From Phycisphaerae bacterium (GTDB lineage Bacteria > Planctomycetota > Phycisphaerae > UBA1845): a stretch of DNA of 51,666 nucleotides. The notes beneath the pieces are model-generated. The model was not told the origin of the DNA, searched no databases, and saw only the letters and a program-made list of their open reading frames with translations. The stretch spans positions 1-51,666 of the forward strand of contig JAJDEA010000019.1 in assembly GCA_029260035.1 (NCBI GenBank), written 5' to 3'. Positions 8,937 through 17,261 of this stretch are shown piece after piece (position 1 is the first letter of the stretch; the number at the start of each line of letters is the position of its first letter). The position numbers and the translations under genes are program-made.

Positions 8937-8964
8937 TTGCCCAATTCGCCTAAAAAAATATCTA
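8937..8964 (+). promoter_or_regulatory. Candidate promoter of the PEP-CTERM gene leader
   Basis: TTGCCC (8937-8942) and TATCTA (8959-8964) are separated by 16 bases. Transcription from here would start near 8971, at the first stem of the riboswitch-like leader. A competing promoter is TTGACT (8970-8975) with TTTAAT (8993-8998), spacing 17, which would start inside the leader and delete its first stem. Confidence 0.4.
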
Positions 8965-8969
8965 CATGC

Positions 8970-9085
8970 TTGACTATTGGGGCCGACTTCGGTTTAATAA
9001 GCGAAGTACAAGTGCGGCTGAGACCGCAACCCGTTGAACCTGATTTTGTGTGGGGGTGTGATCGGCGGGAATTAGGGGTTCGTCA
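8970..9085 (+). promoter_or_regulatory. TPP-riboswitch-like leader (degenerate)
   Basis: The core at 9018-9044 carries two hallmarks of the thiamine-pyrophosphate riboswitch in the correct order: CTGAGA (9018-9023), then CCCGTTGAACCTGAT (9030-9044). GGGG at 8979-8982 could pair with CCC at 9030-9032 (P2). ACTTCG (8986-8991) pairs with CGAAGT (9002-9007) as P3. TGAC (8971-8974) could pair with GTCA (9082-9085) as P1. AGGGG at 9074-9078 stands where the AGGGA of the consensus occurs. The P4/P5 part (9045-9073) fits the consensus only loosely. The next gene is a PEP-CTERM surface protein, not a thiamine gene. It is either a real but divergent riboswitch, a decayed one, or chance. Confidence 0.42.
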
Positions 9086-9208
9086 CGGGCGTCAGGCTCT
9101 GTGACTTGCCAGGAAAAAAACGGGGGATTAGGCGACCCTAGCCTTATGTTGTGGGGTGAGCTTCCCTAAAATTTGCAGAGTGTATTATACTGAGGAGGTA
9201 GAGGGAAA

Positions 9209-9844
9209 ATGTTGAAACATAGTGTATCGTTAGTATGCGTTCTAGCTGTGGCGTCAATTGCCAATGCAGCAGTGACGGTAAATGTCGTGCCAACAGGTGG
9301 TGCAGATGCAAACAATCTGATGCCTGGGCAATCGTTCTCGGCTGACCTGATGGTGTCTCAAGACACAGGTGTTGCTCGGAATCTTCGTGACGTACGCTTT
9401 GACTTTAGCACGACCGATGGTGCGATCGGACTGTCGAATTTTCAGTGGGATACTTCGACTCTCGCGTCAAATGCTTTACTTTTCTTGGATTCCGCATTGC
9501 CGGTTCCGTCGGGTTCGTTCACTGGACTTTCCGAGCTTGCGGGTTTTCAGCTTAACCTGCCGGCATCCGGTGATGCCAGATTGGGAACCATTGATGTAAC
9601 GGCTCCGAACGCCCCTGGAACCTACAATTTGAATGCGATCACGGCTTCTGATGATACCAACCCCAACTTGGGTGGGCTCTTTAGCTGGGGTTTCGGTGGC
9701 GCCGGTGATGCGTTCACTGAGAACTTTGCCAATAACGGTGACGTGGTAGGCGGAAGCCTAAATCTAATTGTTCCTGAGCCGGCGACGATAGCCTTCTTGG
9801 GTCTTGGCGGTTTGGCTTTGATCCGCCGTCGTCGCAAGGCGTAA
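9209..9844 (+). CDS. PEP-CTERM sorting-domain protein
   Basis: This is a 211-residue exported protein. The N-terminus is a signal peptide (MLKHSVSLVCVLAVASIANA) cleaved before AVTV. The middle is a beta-rich domain of about 160 residues with few charges, cohesin- or carbohydrate-binding-like in composition but not assigned. The C-terminus is a classical PEP-CTERM signal: VPEPAT, a hydrophobic stretch (IAFLGLGGLALI), then RRRRKA. Such tails are cut and processed by an exosortase during export to the cell surface or extracellular polymer (family knowledge). No exosortase is in the window. The ATG follows GAGGAGG and GAGGG in a purine-rich stretch. A leader of about 240 bases with riboswitch-like structure precedes it, and a strong terminator follows. 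Confidence 0.92.
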   Translation: MLKHSVSLVCVLAVASIANAAVTVNVVPTGGADANNLMPGQSFSADLMVSQDTGVARNLRDVRFDFSTTDGAIGLSNFQWDTSTLASNALLFLDSALPVPSGSFTGLSELAGFQLNLPASGDARLGTIDVTAPNAPGTYNLNAITASDDTNPNLGGLFSWGFGGAGDAFTENFANNGDVVGGSLNLIVPEPATIAFLGLGGLALIRRRRKA

Positions 9845-9893
9845 AGCTTTGCAGCGAGTAAAGTAGCAAAACTACCTGCTCTAGCAAATATTA

Positions 9894-9929
9894 GCCGGGT
9901 TTCGTTTTATCGCGAAGCCCGGCTTTTTT
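9894..9929 (+). terminator. Rho-independent terminator after the PEP-CTERM gene
   Basis: GCCGGGTTTCG (9894-9904) pairs with CGAAGCCCGGC (9913-9923), with one G-T wobble. Six T follow (9924-9929). It ends transcription of the PEP-CTERM gene and separates it from the transporter gene. Confidence 0.92.
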
Positions 9930-9989
9930 GCGCGCGTGTTCCGCAGAAAGAGGGTGCGTCCGGGCCGCGCTTGTTCTAGGATTGTGCCG

Positions 9990-10910
9990 TTGAATGCCGA
10001 CGAATGGAATGCTGTGACGACATCTGAACACCTATCTATAGGGCTTCGTGCGACTGCGATCAGTCTGGCTTTGAACATCGCGCTTGGCGTAGTCAAGCTG
10101 GTCTGCGGCATGGTTGGACATTCGTATGCTCTCGTGGCGGATGCCGTGGAATCACTCGGAGACGTGGTAAGTGGTGTGATCGTCCGTGCTGGTCTCGTCA
10201 TAGCAGCCCGGCCGGCAGATTCCAACCACCCATACGGGCATGGCAAGGCAGAGCCGCTCGCAGCGCTTACCGTTTCTATCATGCTGTTGGCAGCTGCGAC
10301 GACCATAGCTGTGCATGCGGTTGACGAGATTCGAATGCCTCATCGCGGACCCGCTCCTTACACACTAGTCGTGCTAATTGTCGTGGTATTCATTAAAGAG
10401 AGCATGTATCGATACGAAGCAAGAGTGAGTCGAGCGGCCCGCAGTACGGCCGTTCTTTGCGACGCGTGGCACCATCGAAGTGATGCGATAACATCGGCTG
10501 CCGCGGCCCTTGGCATCTTGATCGCTCTTGTGGGAGGACCGGGTTACGAAACGGCTGACGATTGGGCAGCCCTCTTGGCTTGTTGCATAATCATGGCTAA
10601 CGGGTTGTTGTTGGCAAGAGCGTCCGTCCATGAGTTGATGGATACCGCCCCCGCTGAGTCGCTGCTTGAAGTTGTTGCCGAAGCAGCGCTTGCAGTCGAA
10701 GGAGCCCTTGCCGTTGAGAAGGTGCTCATTCGTAAAGCCGGGCCGCATTACCTCGTTGACATGCACCTAGAGGTGGATCCTTTGTTGCCGGTTCGAGATG
10801 GCCACGCCATCGCACACAAGGTCAAGGATGCGATCATCTCCAGGCAATTGGGCGTTACGGACGTCTTGATTCATGTTGAGCCTCACGAATTGTGCAGCCG
10901 AACTATGTGA
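9990..10910 (+). CDS. Cation diffusion facilitator family transporter
   Basis: This proton-coupled exporter of divalent metals (Zn, Co, Fe, Mn or Cd) resides in the inner membrane. About six membrane segments precede a C-terminal cytoplasmic metallochaperone-like domain (ending VTDVLIHVEPHE). Signature regions are ALVADAVESLGDVVSG in TM2 (E-x3-D at the transport site), NHPYGHGKAEPLA after TM2-3, and HHRSDAITSAAAALG in TM5 (H-x3-D). The frame is open from 9936, almost touching the upstream terminator. A TTG at 9990 with AGGA eight bases before it, or GTG at 9984 or 10017, are likelier starts; none is certain. Metal specificity cannot be read from the sequence. Confidence 0.9.
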   Translation: MNADEWNAVTTSEHLSIGLRATAISLALNIALGVVKLVCGMVGHSYALVADAVESLGDVVSGVIVRAGLVIAARPADSNHPYGHGKAEPLAALTVSIMLLAAATTIAVHAVDEIRMPHRGPAPYTLVVLIVVVFIKESMYRYEARVSRAARSTAVLCDAWHHRSDAITSAAAALGILIALVGGPGYETADDWAALLACCIIMANGLLLARASVHELMDTAPAESLLEVVAEAALAVEGALAVEKVLIRKAGPHYLVDMHLEVDPLLPVRDGHAIAHKVKDAIISRQLGVTDVLIHVEPHELCSRTM

Positions 10911-11435
10911 TCTGGGTTGCTGGAATAACCTGTCGAGTGCGTTCCAAGCTCATCAAGTGAAATCCTTCGACATCGAAGGCCGATTCAGGGGATCGAACAC
11001 AAATAGTGCGTCAAGGTGCTCGCCGTCACGCTCGATCACCGGCCCTTTCATTTCGACCGTAGCGAAGACGTTTCTTCTGGACTGCGCATAGACCGCTTAT
11101 ATCTGTATTGGCAATGGGGTTGAGGTATCGCTCCCAATGTCACTACGAAATCGTGTAAAGACTTGTCCAAATTTCGGAAATGGACGGGTTTATCGAAACG
11201 TTTCATTTTAACGAGGGCCTCGACCGACTATACTAGCTATTCAGTTGTTCGTTGGTATTCTTGGGGACGAGGGCGGTTTAGCGTTGTTATGGCTAAGCCA
11301 ATTCTCGTCGATGAGGAATTAACGAGCGAGCAACATTGCAGTTGATTTTGGCTTCCATTGCCCATCTTGATTGGTTGGGACTAAGTCCATTCGACGGTCT
11401 TACGGACCATCGATTTCTGTTACTCGGCGAGCGGA
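10911..11435. other. Intergenic stretch upstream of the amidohydrolase operon
   Basis: These 525 bases contain only two short frames (about 70 and 60 codons) without ribosome-binding sites or family resemblance. The promoter for the eight-gene operon should be here. TATACT at 11229-11234 is a good -10 hexamer but has no good -35 partner at the right distance. No terminator for the upstream transporter is obvious. Confidence 0.45.
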
Positions 11436-13031
11436 ATGATCGGTAGAAGCAGAATTCATAGATACTCCTTTCTAGCTGTCATCACGGCGGCTTTGGTTCC
11501 GACCATTAACAATGGGGTGGTCCGCGCCCAACTTTTCGATCGCGCGACGGTGATTGAGAACGCACGCATTATCTCCATGTCTGGGCCCGAAATAGAAAAT
11601 GGAAGTGTGGTTATCAAAGGTGGCCGAATTCAGGCCATTGGCTCTTCCGTTAAAGCGCCCATGTTTGCAAGTAAAATCGATGCGGCTGGGATGGTCATAA
11701 CACCTGGCTTTGTCGATGCGTGGAGCGCGCTGGGGCAATTGCGTGGCGCGTCCGGTTCGACGGTGACTGGGAAATCTTCGGATTCCTTTGATTATTATGC
11801 TGCGGATTTATTTCAGGATGCTTACCGAAACGGCGTGACTTCGGTTTTCGTGGCCCCGCCTTCCGGTGCAGGCGTGTTGGGGGTTGGAAGCGTCATTCGA
11901 TTGGCATCTCGCGAAAATGGCGGAGTGGGAAAGGTTGTCAAAGAGGATGCGGCGCTGTGCATTTCGCTGGGTTCGCGCGATCGTGCTATCCAAAGGCTCA
12001 AGACGTTTCAAAAAATTCGCAAGCAGTTTAAGGCTGCCCTGGCCTATCGGGAATCTCTCGAAGATTACGAGGAAGACCTGAAGGAGTATATGGAAAAGCT
12101 GGAGGAACGTCGGAAGGCGAAGGAAAAAGAAGAAGACGCTGAGGGCGAAGCGGGCAAAACGGAGAATGACGAGAGCGAGGATTCGCCGGACGATTCCAAG
12201 GATGACGATGACCCGCCGGATGAAGAAGAAAAGCCAAAGCCTAAGGAGGACAAGACGATCTCAGGAACGTCTCGCAGTGCCGATTCGACGGCATTTTTTC
12301 TGGGCGATCGAGTCAGCCCTAAGTATGCTCTGCAAGCGCGTCGTTTTGGTGGCGAAGAAAACGACGACGATGAGAGTAACGAAACAACTGAAGGCGACTC
12401 CGAAGAGGGTGGCGATGGCGACGATGAGGAGGAACTCGAAAAGCCTGAAAAGCCCGAGCCTGATCGGGGCAGCGATGTCCTGCTTCGGGTAATCGATCAC
12501 GAGTTGCCGGTTCGTATTGAGGCGAATCGAAGCGAGGATATTTTCAATGCACTCGATCTGGCGGAAGAGTTCAATTTCGATTTTACGCTGGTTGGTGCCG
12601 CGGATGCGTATCTTGTAGCTGAGCGACTTGCTGAACGGGAGGTCGCAGTCATTCTCGAACCGGCCCCGCCAACAGAACTGTTTCGACCGGGTGCGACGCG
12701 GCGTTATTCGCACGATTCGCCGGCGATTTTAGCCAAAGCTGGGGTGTCGTGGATCATTGGAAGTGGTGGTGCGAGTTCCGCAGCCGCAAGGTTCGTCGGG
12801 CTAAGCGCTCAGCGTGCCGCGGGCGTTTTCGGAGAAGACAGTTGGCTACGAATCATCACGGTGTCAACTGCGGATGCGTTGGGGGTGGGCGGCCAAATGG
12901 GCCGACTGCGACGTGGCATGAATGCGGATATTTTGGTTTGGAGCGGCGATCCGTCAGAGCCATCTTCAAGGATCGTGAAGGTATATGTGGCGGGAAAACT
13001 CGTGTTTGATGCTGAAGCGAATGGTGAATAA
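11436..13031 (+). CDS. AH1: exported amidohydrolase-like pseudoenzyme, acidic inserts
   Basis: First of eight tandem amidohydrolase-superfamily genes; 531 residues. The signal peptide spans residues 1-31 (cut near VVRA/Q). The N-terminal half of the beta-sandwich follows (GSVVIKGGRIQAIG), then the strand VITPGFVDAWSALG. There the family has D-x-H-x-H, but Trp96 and Ala98 replace the two metal-binding His. The later His position reads VRIEANRS (Glu), and no terminal metal-ligand Asp is visible (IIGSGGAS). The C-terminal hallmark GRLRRGMNADILVWSGDP is intact. Residues 200-265 and about 305-345 are very rich in Glu, Asp and Lys, inserted in the barrel. I infer a folded but non-hydrolytic periplasmic or surface protein. 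The next gene starts 14 bases downstream. Confidence 0.88.
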   Translation: MIGRSRIHRYSFLAVITAALVPTINNGVVRAQLFDRATVIENARIISMSGPEIENGSVVIKGGRIQAIGSSVKAPMFASKIDAAGMVITPGFVDAWSALGQLRGASGSTVTGKSSDSFDYYAADLFQDAYRNGVTSVFVAPPSGAGVLGVGSVIRLASRENGGVGKVVKEDAALCISLGSRDRAIQRLKTFQKIRKQFKAALAYRESLEDYEEDLKEYMEKLEERRKAKEKEEDAEGEAGKTENDESEDSPDDSKDDDDPPDEEEKPKPKEDKTISGTSRSADSTAFFLGDRVSPKYALQARRFGGEENDDDESNETTEGDSEEGGDGDDEEELEKPEKPEPDRGSDVLLRVIDHELPVRIEANRSEDIFNALDLAEEFNFDFTLVGAADAYLVAERLAEREVAVILEPAPPTELFRPGATRRYSHDSPAILAKAGVSWIIGSGGASSAAARFVGLSAQRAAGVFGEDSWLRIITVSTADALGVGGQMGRLRRGMNADILVWSGDPSEPSSRIVKVYVAGKLVFDAEANGE

Positions 13032-13045
13032 GGTCGGAAGCGATT

Positions 13046-14197
13046 ATGCCAAATAATTGGCTCCAAATTCAAGCCTGTGCAGTTGCGTGTATGTGGCTCG
13101 TTCTCGGTGTCTCAGACATGAACGCTGACCCCGTCCATGCCATCGTCGCGGGGCGAGTTGTCGGGCCAGATGGCTCAATGCTTCCTGCGTCGGCGGTGGT
13201 TATATCAAACGGACGAATCGAGGAGATTGTTCCTGCGAAGGAGCTTTCGGGAAGTGGCCGTGTAAGGCGTTTTCCAAACGCCGTTCTTTGTCCCGGTTTG
13301 ATCGACGTACGTTCTTCGATCGGCGCTATGGGAAGCAACATCGAATCGGCGAAGGCTATTGACCCGGGCGCGTCGGCGGTTGACGTGATCGACTGGAGTC
13401 ATCGCGACTTTCGATTGGCGCTCAAGGCGGGCGTTACCACGGCGGTACTCGCCCCCGCTGCTAACAATCTGGTTTCCGGTGTTGCCGTAGCGGTCAAAAC
13501 TGCTGGGGTGGACACGAGCACCCGAGTCATTCGAAACGATGGGCCTCTTGCGTTTGCGCTGGGCTCGTCTGTCTTTGAAGTTGATCGCGCACCAACTTCC
13601 CGAACGGGGGCCCTTGCGATGTTGCGAGGGGAGATGGGTCGGGCAAAACAAGGAATATCACATTCTCGATTAAATGCGTTCGTGAATGGAAAGCTGGATG
13701 CGATGATCGTGTGCGAGCAGGCGATGGATGTGAGTGCTGCATTGCGGACGCTCGGCGCGTATGGCGGTTCCGTGAACTTCATCCATACGAGCGACGTGTT
13801 AGACCTGAGCGAGGAGCTTGCCGGAACCGGGCACGGAATAGTCGTTGGGCCTTATACATTTGAAATGGGATCGCGCGTGCTTTCCGGAGCGGGTCGGTTT
13901 TCAAACGCCAGCGTGCCTGTTGCGTTTGCCGGTGACATGCCAGCGGCCTCTCGAGACAGTTTGCGAATGACAGCTGCGCTGGCGGTGAAATATGGAATGG
14001 AGCCGGGCAAAGCTCGACTGGCGATGACAAGTGCAGCTGCGACGGTTGCGGGGATAGCGAATCGTGTTGGAGCGATCAAGCCTGGGATGGATGCGGATTT
14101 GGTTGTTTTTTCCGACGATCCACTTCGGCTGGATGCACGAGTTCTCGAAGTGTATGTAGGCGGTCAACGTGTTTATTGGGATGACGGCAATCGGTAG
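13046..14197 (+). CDS. AH2: compact exported amidohydrolase-like pseudoenzyme
   Basis: This 383-residue protein is the shortest member and lacks charged inserts. The signal peptide covers about residues 1-28 (CAVACMWLVLGVSDMNA). The superfamily layout is clear: GRVVGPDGSMLPASAVVISNGRI, then AVLCPGLIDVRSSIGAMG, where Arg89 and Ser91 replace the H-x-H metal ligands. The C-terminal half ends with GAIKPGMDADLVVFSDDP. One acidic residue in VAFAGDMPAA could stand at the terminal Asp position, but without the histidines a metal centre is unlikely. GGAAG before the ATG is the ribosome-binding site. The gene lies 14 bases after AH1 and is followed by a perfect 8-base hairpin before AH3. Confidence 0.88.
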   Translation: MPNNWLQIQACAVACMWLVLGVSDMNADPVHAIVAGRVVGPDGSMLPASAVVISNGRIEEIVPAKELSGSGRVRRFPNAVLCPGLIDVRSSIGAMGSNIESAKAIDPGASAVDVIDWSHRDFRLALKAGVTTAVLAPAANNLVSGVAVAVKTAGVDTSTRVIRNDGPLAFALGSSVFEVDRAPTSRTGALAMLRGEMGRAKQGISHSRLNAFVNGKLDAMIVCEQAMDVSAALRTLGAYGGSVNFIHTSDVLDLSEELAGTGHGIVVGPYTFEMGSRVLSGAGRFSNASVPVAFAGDMPAASRDSLRMTAALAVKYGMEPGKARLAMTSAAATVAGIANRVGAIKPGMDADLVVFSDDPLRLDARVLEVYVGGQRVYWDDGNR

Positions 14198-14206
14198 TGC
14201 GGACTG

Positions 14207-14227
14207 GAATGTGAACGATTCACATTC
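14207..14227 (+). repeat. Perfect hairpin between AH2 and AH3
   Basis: GAATGTGA (14207-14214) pairs perfectly with TCACATTC (14220-14227) around a five-base loop. GGAG, the ribosome-binding site of AH3, follows immediately at 14228. There is no T run, so it is not a standard terminator. It may tune translation or mRNA processing inside the operon (inference). Confidence 0.6.
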
Positions 14228-14239
14228 GGAGAAATGGTC

Positions 14240-15718
14240 ATGAATACGAGGTCTTTGAAGCGATTATGTGCCGTATTCGTGGGCATTCTCGGCGTGATTG
14301 GTCCACGCTCGGTTATCGCAAATGACGTCATTGAAACGATCGTCCTTAAAGCGGGCCTGATACACATCGGCGATGGAAGTGTGATCGAAAATGGCGAAGT
14401 TCTGGTCGCTGCCGGCCGAATTGTGGCGGTTGGCCATAAGCTGGACGTTCCGCAAGGCGCTAAAGTTATTGAATACCCGAATGGGTCGATCACGCCGGGA
14501 CTCATCGACGCCAACGCGGCTCTCGAATCTATTGACATGGCAAACCCTGCGGGCTATCGCCTGACCGCTTCTGAGGTGGCACATTCGGTATTCTGCAAGA
14601 CAGACCATCACGAGCCAGCGGTGGGCTGTTGTGGGTCCAAATGTTCGCGGGCGATCATGCACGCCGATGGCAAGCATTGTAAGGAATGCGGGTTTCCCAA
14701 TAAGCCTCCTGATCTGTCGTTAGGGACGCGAACGTGGCATAGTTCATCGGAGCAATCATCGGAAGTAATTCCTGAGACACGAGTTTTGGATTCTGTGAAT
14801 CTTCGGTCGCCGGACTTCGGCCGGCTGGTAGGGGGTGGGGTTACCACCGTTTTTGCCGCACCGGATTCTGCTGCTGTGATTAGCTCGCAGGGTGCCATTT
14901 TGCGAACAGCCGGTTCTTTTTCTGACCGTGTAATCAGAGAGGCTGATGCCGTCAAAGCTAGTATGGGGACTGATCCCTCGTGGAAGGGGAATCGGAATAG
15001 GTTGCCCTTCCGAAGTTTCGTGGATTTCCATTCTCGCAGGCCTACGACCCGAATGGGGGTGACGTGGGTATTTCGCAAATCGCTTCATGACACGCGCCGG
15101 CACGCGCAGGGAATGGGAATTCACGGTGCGGACAGCCCCAGCGAACCCGCTATGGACATATTGAAGGGTGTGCTCGACGGCCGAACGCCGCTGCGGATTC
15201 AAGCCCGCCAACAAAACGATATTGCTGCAGCGATTCGTTTGGCAGGCGAGTTCGGTTTGTCGTTTGTGTTGGAAGAAGCCACCGAAGCCCATCGTTGCAT
15301 CGACATGCTAAAGGCAAACAGCGTACCTGTTGTGTATGGCCCCATCTATGTGAACGCTCCGGGCTATCGGGCTCGAAGCCGCGAAGTGAGCAGGGCAAGG
15401 CTCCATACGATGCGTGTTCTTGTCGAGGCTGGCGTCGAGGTTGCGCTGACGGCTCAGGAACTGCGAGAGGAAGACGGGTTGGCGAGACAAGCCATGTACG
15501 CGTTGCGATATGGAGTTGAGATGGCAGACGTTATGAAAGCCGTGACGCTTACCCCCGCCAGGATTCTAGGTATCGAGGATGAAGTGGGGACGTTGGAGGT
15601 CGGCAAACGCGCCGATCTTGTCTTATGGAAGAGCGGACCCTTCGCGGCGACCTCTGAGCCGATTGTTGTTTGGAGTGGCGGAGAGATCGTTGTAGATCGG
15701 CGAAAAGAGAAGATATGA
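14240..15718 (+). CDS. AH3: exported amidohydrolase-like pseudoenzyme with Cys/His cluster
   Basis: This 492-residue protein has a signal peptide (to about residue 28, PRSVIA/N) and the superfamily layout. At SITPGLIDANAALES, Asn and Ala replace the H-x-H ligands, and the later His position reads LRIQARQQ (Gln). Between about residues 118 and 152 lies an insertion rich in Cys and His: six Cys with spacings CC-x3-C and C-x2-C plus several His (segments CCGSKC and HCKECG). This suggests a zinc or other metal knuckle, unusual in an exported protein. The C-terminal hallmark GTLEVGKRADLVLWKSGP is present. ATG 14240 is preferred to ATG 14234 because GGAG (14228-14231) then has eight bases of spacing. 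It is 67 bases from AH4. Confidence 0.87.
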   Translation: MNTRSLKRLCAVFVGILGVIGPRSVIANDVIETIVLKAGLIHIGDGSVIENGEVLVAAGRIVAVGHKLDVPQGAKVIEYPNGSITPGLIDANAALESIDMANPAGYRLTASEVAHSVFCKTDHHEPAVGCCGSKCSRAIMHADGKHCKECGFPNKPPDLSLGTRTWHSSSEQSSEVIPETRVLDSVNLRSPDFGRLVGGGVTTVFAAPDSAAVISSQGAILRTAGSFSDRVIREADAVKASMGTDPSWKGNRNRLPFRSFVDFHSRRPTTRMGVTWVFRKSLHDTRRHAQGMGIHGADSPSEPAMDILKGVLDGRTPLRIQARQQNDIAAAIRLAGEFGLSFVLEEATEAHRCIDMLKANSVPVVYGPIYVNAPGYRARSREVSRARLHTMRVLVEAGVEVALTAQELREEDGLARQAMYALRYGVEMADVMKAVTLTPARILGIEDEVGTLEVGKRADLVLWKSGPFAATSEPIVVWSGGEIVVDRRKEKI

Positions 15719-15785
15719 AGCTGCGCGAAACTTATCATGACATGACGATGACGGTAGGAAGCCGTCCTAATTCGTGGAGGCAACA

Positions 15786-17255
15786 GTGAAAGCAAAGGCG
15801 ATAGTCATAGCAGGTTGGCTGGTTTTTTCCGGGATTGTTATGCCGGCAGTTGCAGCGCCGCCTGCGAAGTTGGCCCTTACGGGCGCGCGGATTATTCCGG
15901 TTGTCGGCGACGATATCCCCAGCGGGACCATCCTAATTGAGCATGGCGTGATCACGGCGATTGGCGAAAAGGTGAGTGTTCCCTACGACGCTATGGAGAT
16001 CGATGTATCGGGCAAGGTTTTGTTTCCGGGGATGATAGATGTGCATTCATCTCGCGGCCTTGACGTGGCCAACGAAAATTTCTCCGTAAGCCCATTCCTC
16101 GATGTTTATGACGCGATCGATCCGTCGCGGAGATTCTTCGAAAATGCATTGCGTGACGGTTTCTCGGCTGTGCATGTGATTGTAGGTAATAACTGCGTGA
16201 TTGGCGGTTTGAGTCGGGTGGTTAGGCCGATCGGACTGACGCCGGACGAAATGACCTTTCACACGCCCACTGCGTTGAAGCTAAGCGTTGCACCGAAACA
16301 CGGCTGGGACCGTATGCGGCAGATGGCTGAACTTCGGGAAACATTTCTTGAGCTAAAAGACTATCTTGGGAATCTCGCAGAAGAAAAATATGAGAAGTCT
16401 CTTGAGGACAAAGATGAAGAGATTGATGTTGGGCCGGATGAGGCGCGCGAGCGCGGGGAAAAACTTATTCGACCCGAGGATTATGATGACAAACATCGCA
16501 ATCTCATCAAGCTCACGCGGGGGGACCTTGACGCATTTGTGTACTGTGGGACTGCGAGTGACATCTCGCGTGCCAAAACTATTGCAGAAGAAAATGGTTT
16601 TCTCAAACACATGACACTTGTACTCGGCGTGGACTGTTTTAAGGCTGTCGCTGAGCTGAAAAGCTTGAAGCGTCCGGTTGTGTTGGACCCGCAATTGCTT
16701 TATCGCGAGCGCGATCCCATTACCGGAAAGATTCGCGAGACGTTTGTTCCCAAAGTGTTCGCTGACGCGCGAGTTCGCTTTGCATTACAGCCTATGTCTT
16801 CAGGTTCGCTAGCCGAGCGGTATTTGAATTACCAGGCGGCCCGTTGCGTTCGTGCGGGTGTGAGTCGAAAGAAGGCACTTCGGGCAATCACCATCAATCC
16901 CGCGAAAGCCTTAGGGCTTGAAAAAAGAATCGGTTCGTTGGAGGTTGGAAAGGTTGCCGACATCGTCGTGTTTAGTGGCGATCCGCTTGATTTCAACACA
17001 TGGGTTGAAAAGGTCTACATCGACGGAATCAAAGCGTACGATCGTGAGGAAGACGCACGTCTGAAGGAACTACTCGGGCAGGAGCGCAATCGATTGTCTA
17101 AGAGCGACAAAGGTGGCGACGAAAACGAAGAAACCGAAAAGAGCGAGAGTGAAGAGCCTGCAAAGGCTGTCGGTAATAAGCAGGAAGATGGCACCGATAA
17201 GAAATCAGATGATTCAAAGTCAACCATTACAACCGAGGATCAACCTTCGGACTGA
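15786..17255 (+). CDS. AH4: exported amidohydrolase-like pseudoenzyme with charged tail
   Basis: This 489-residue protein starts at GTG 15786, because GGAGG lies five bases upstream; the frame is open four codons earlier. The signal peptide runs to about residue 24 (PAVAAPP). At VLFPGMIDVHSSRG the first His of H-x-H survives but the second is Ser. The second half is barrel-like, with QPMSSGSLAERYLNYQAARC near the end of the barrel and the intact hallmark GSLEVGKVADIVVFSGDP. A Lys/Glu/Asp stretch (about 190-240) interrupts the barrel, and the last 60 residues form a low-complexity charged tail (many E, K, D, S). This is probably a non-catalytic partner protein (inference). The next gene begins six bases after its stop. 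Confidence 0.87.
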   Translation: MKAKAIVIAGWLVFSGIVMPAVAAPPAKLALTGARIIPVVGDDIPSGTILIEHGVITAIGEKVSVPYDAMEIDVSGKVLFPGMIDVHSSRGLDVANENFSVSPFLDVYDAIDPSRRFFENALRDGFSAVHVIVGNNCVIGGLSRVVRPIGLTPDEMTFHTPTALKLSVAPKHGWDRMRQMAELRETFLELKDYLGNLAEEKYEKSLEDKDEEIDVGPDEARERGEKLIRPEDYDDKHRNLIKLTRGDLDAFVYCGTASDISRAKTIAEENGFLKHMTLVLGVDCFKAVAELKSLKRPVVLDPQLLYRERDPITGKIRETFVPKVFADARVRFALQPMSSGSLAERYLNYQAARCVRAGVSRKKALRAITINPAKALGLEKRIGSLEVGKVADIVVFSGDPLDFNTWVEKVYIDGIKAYDREEDARLKELLGQERNRLSKSDKGGDENEETEKSESEEPAKAVGNKQEDGTDKKSDDSKSTITTEDQPSD

Positions 17256-17261
17256 TTGCGA

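Noticed and set aside
8970..8998. TTGACT / TTTAAT as the main promoter of the PEP-CTERM gene
   Set aside because: Good hexamers, but using it would remove the first stem and GGGG strand of the riboswitch-like leader. It is kept only as an alternative to the promoter at 8937-8964.
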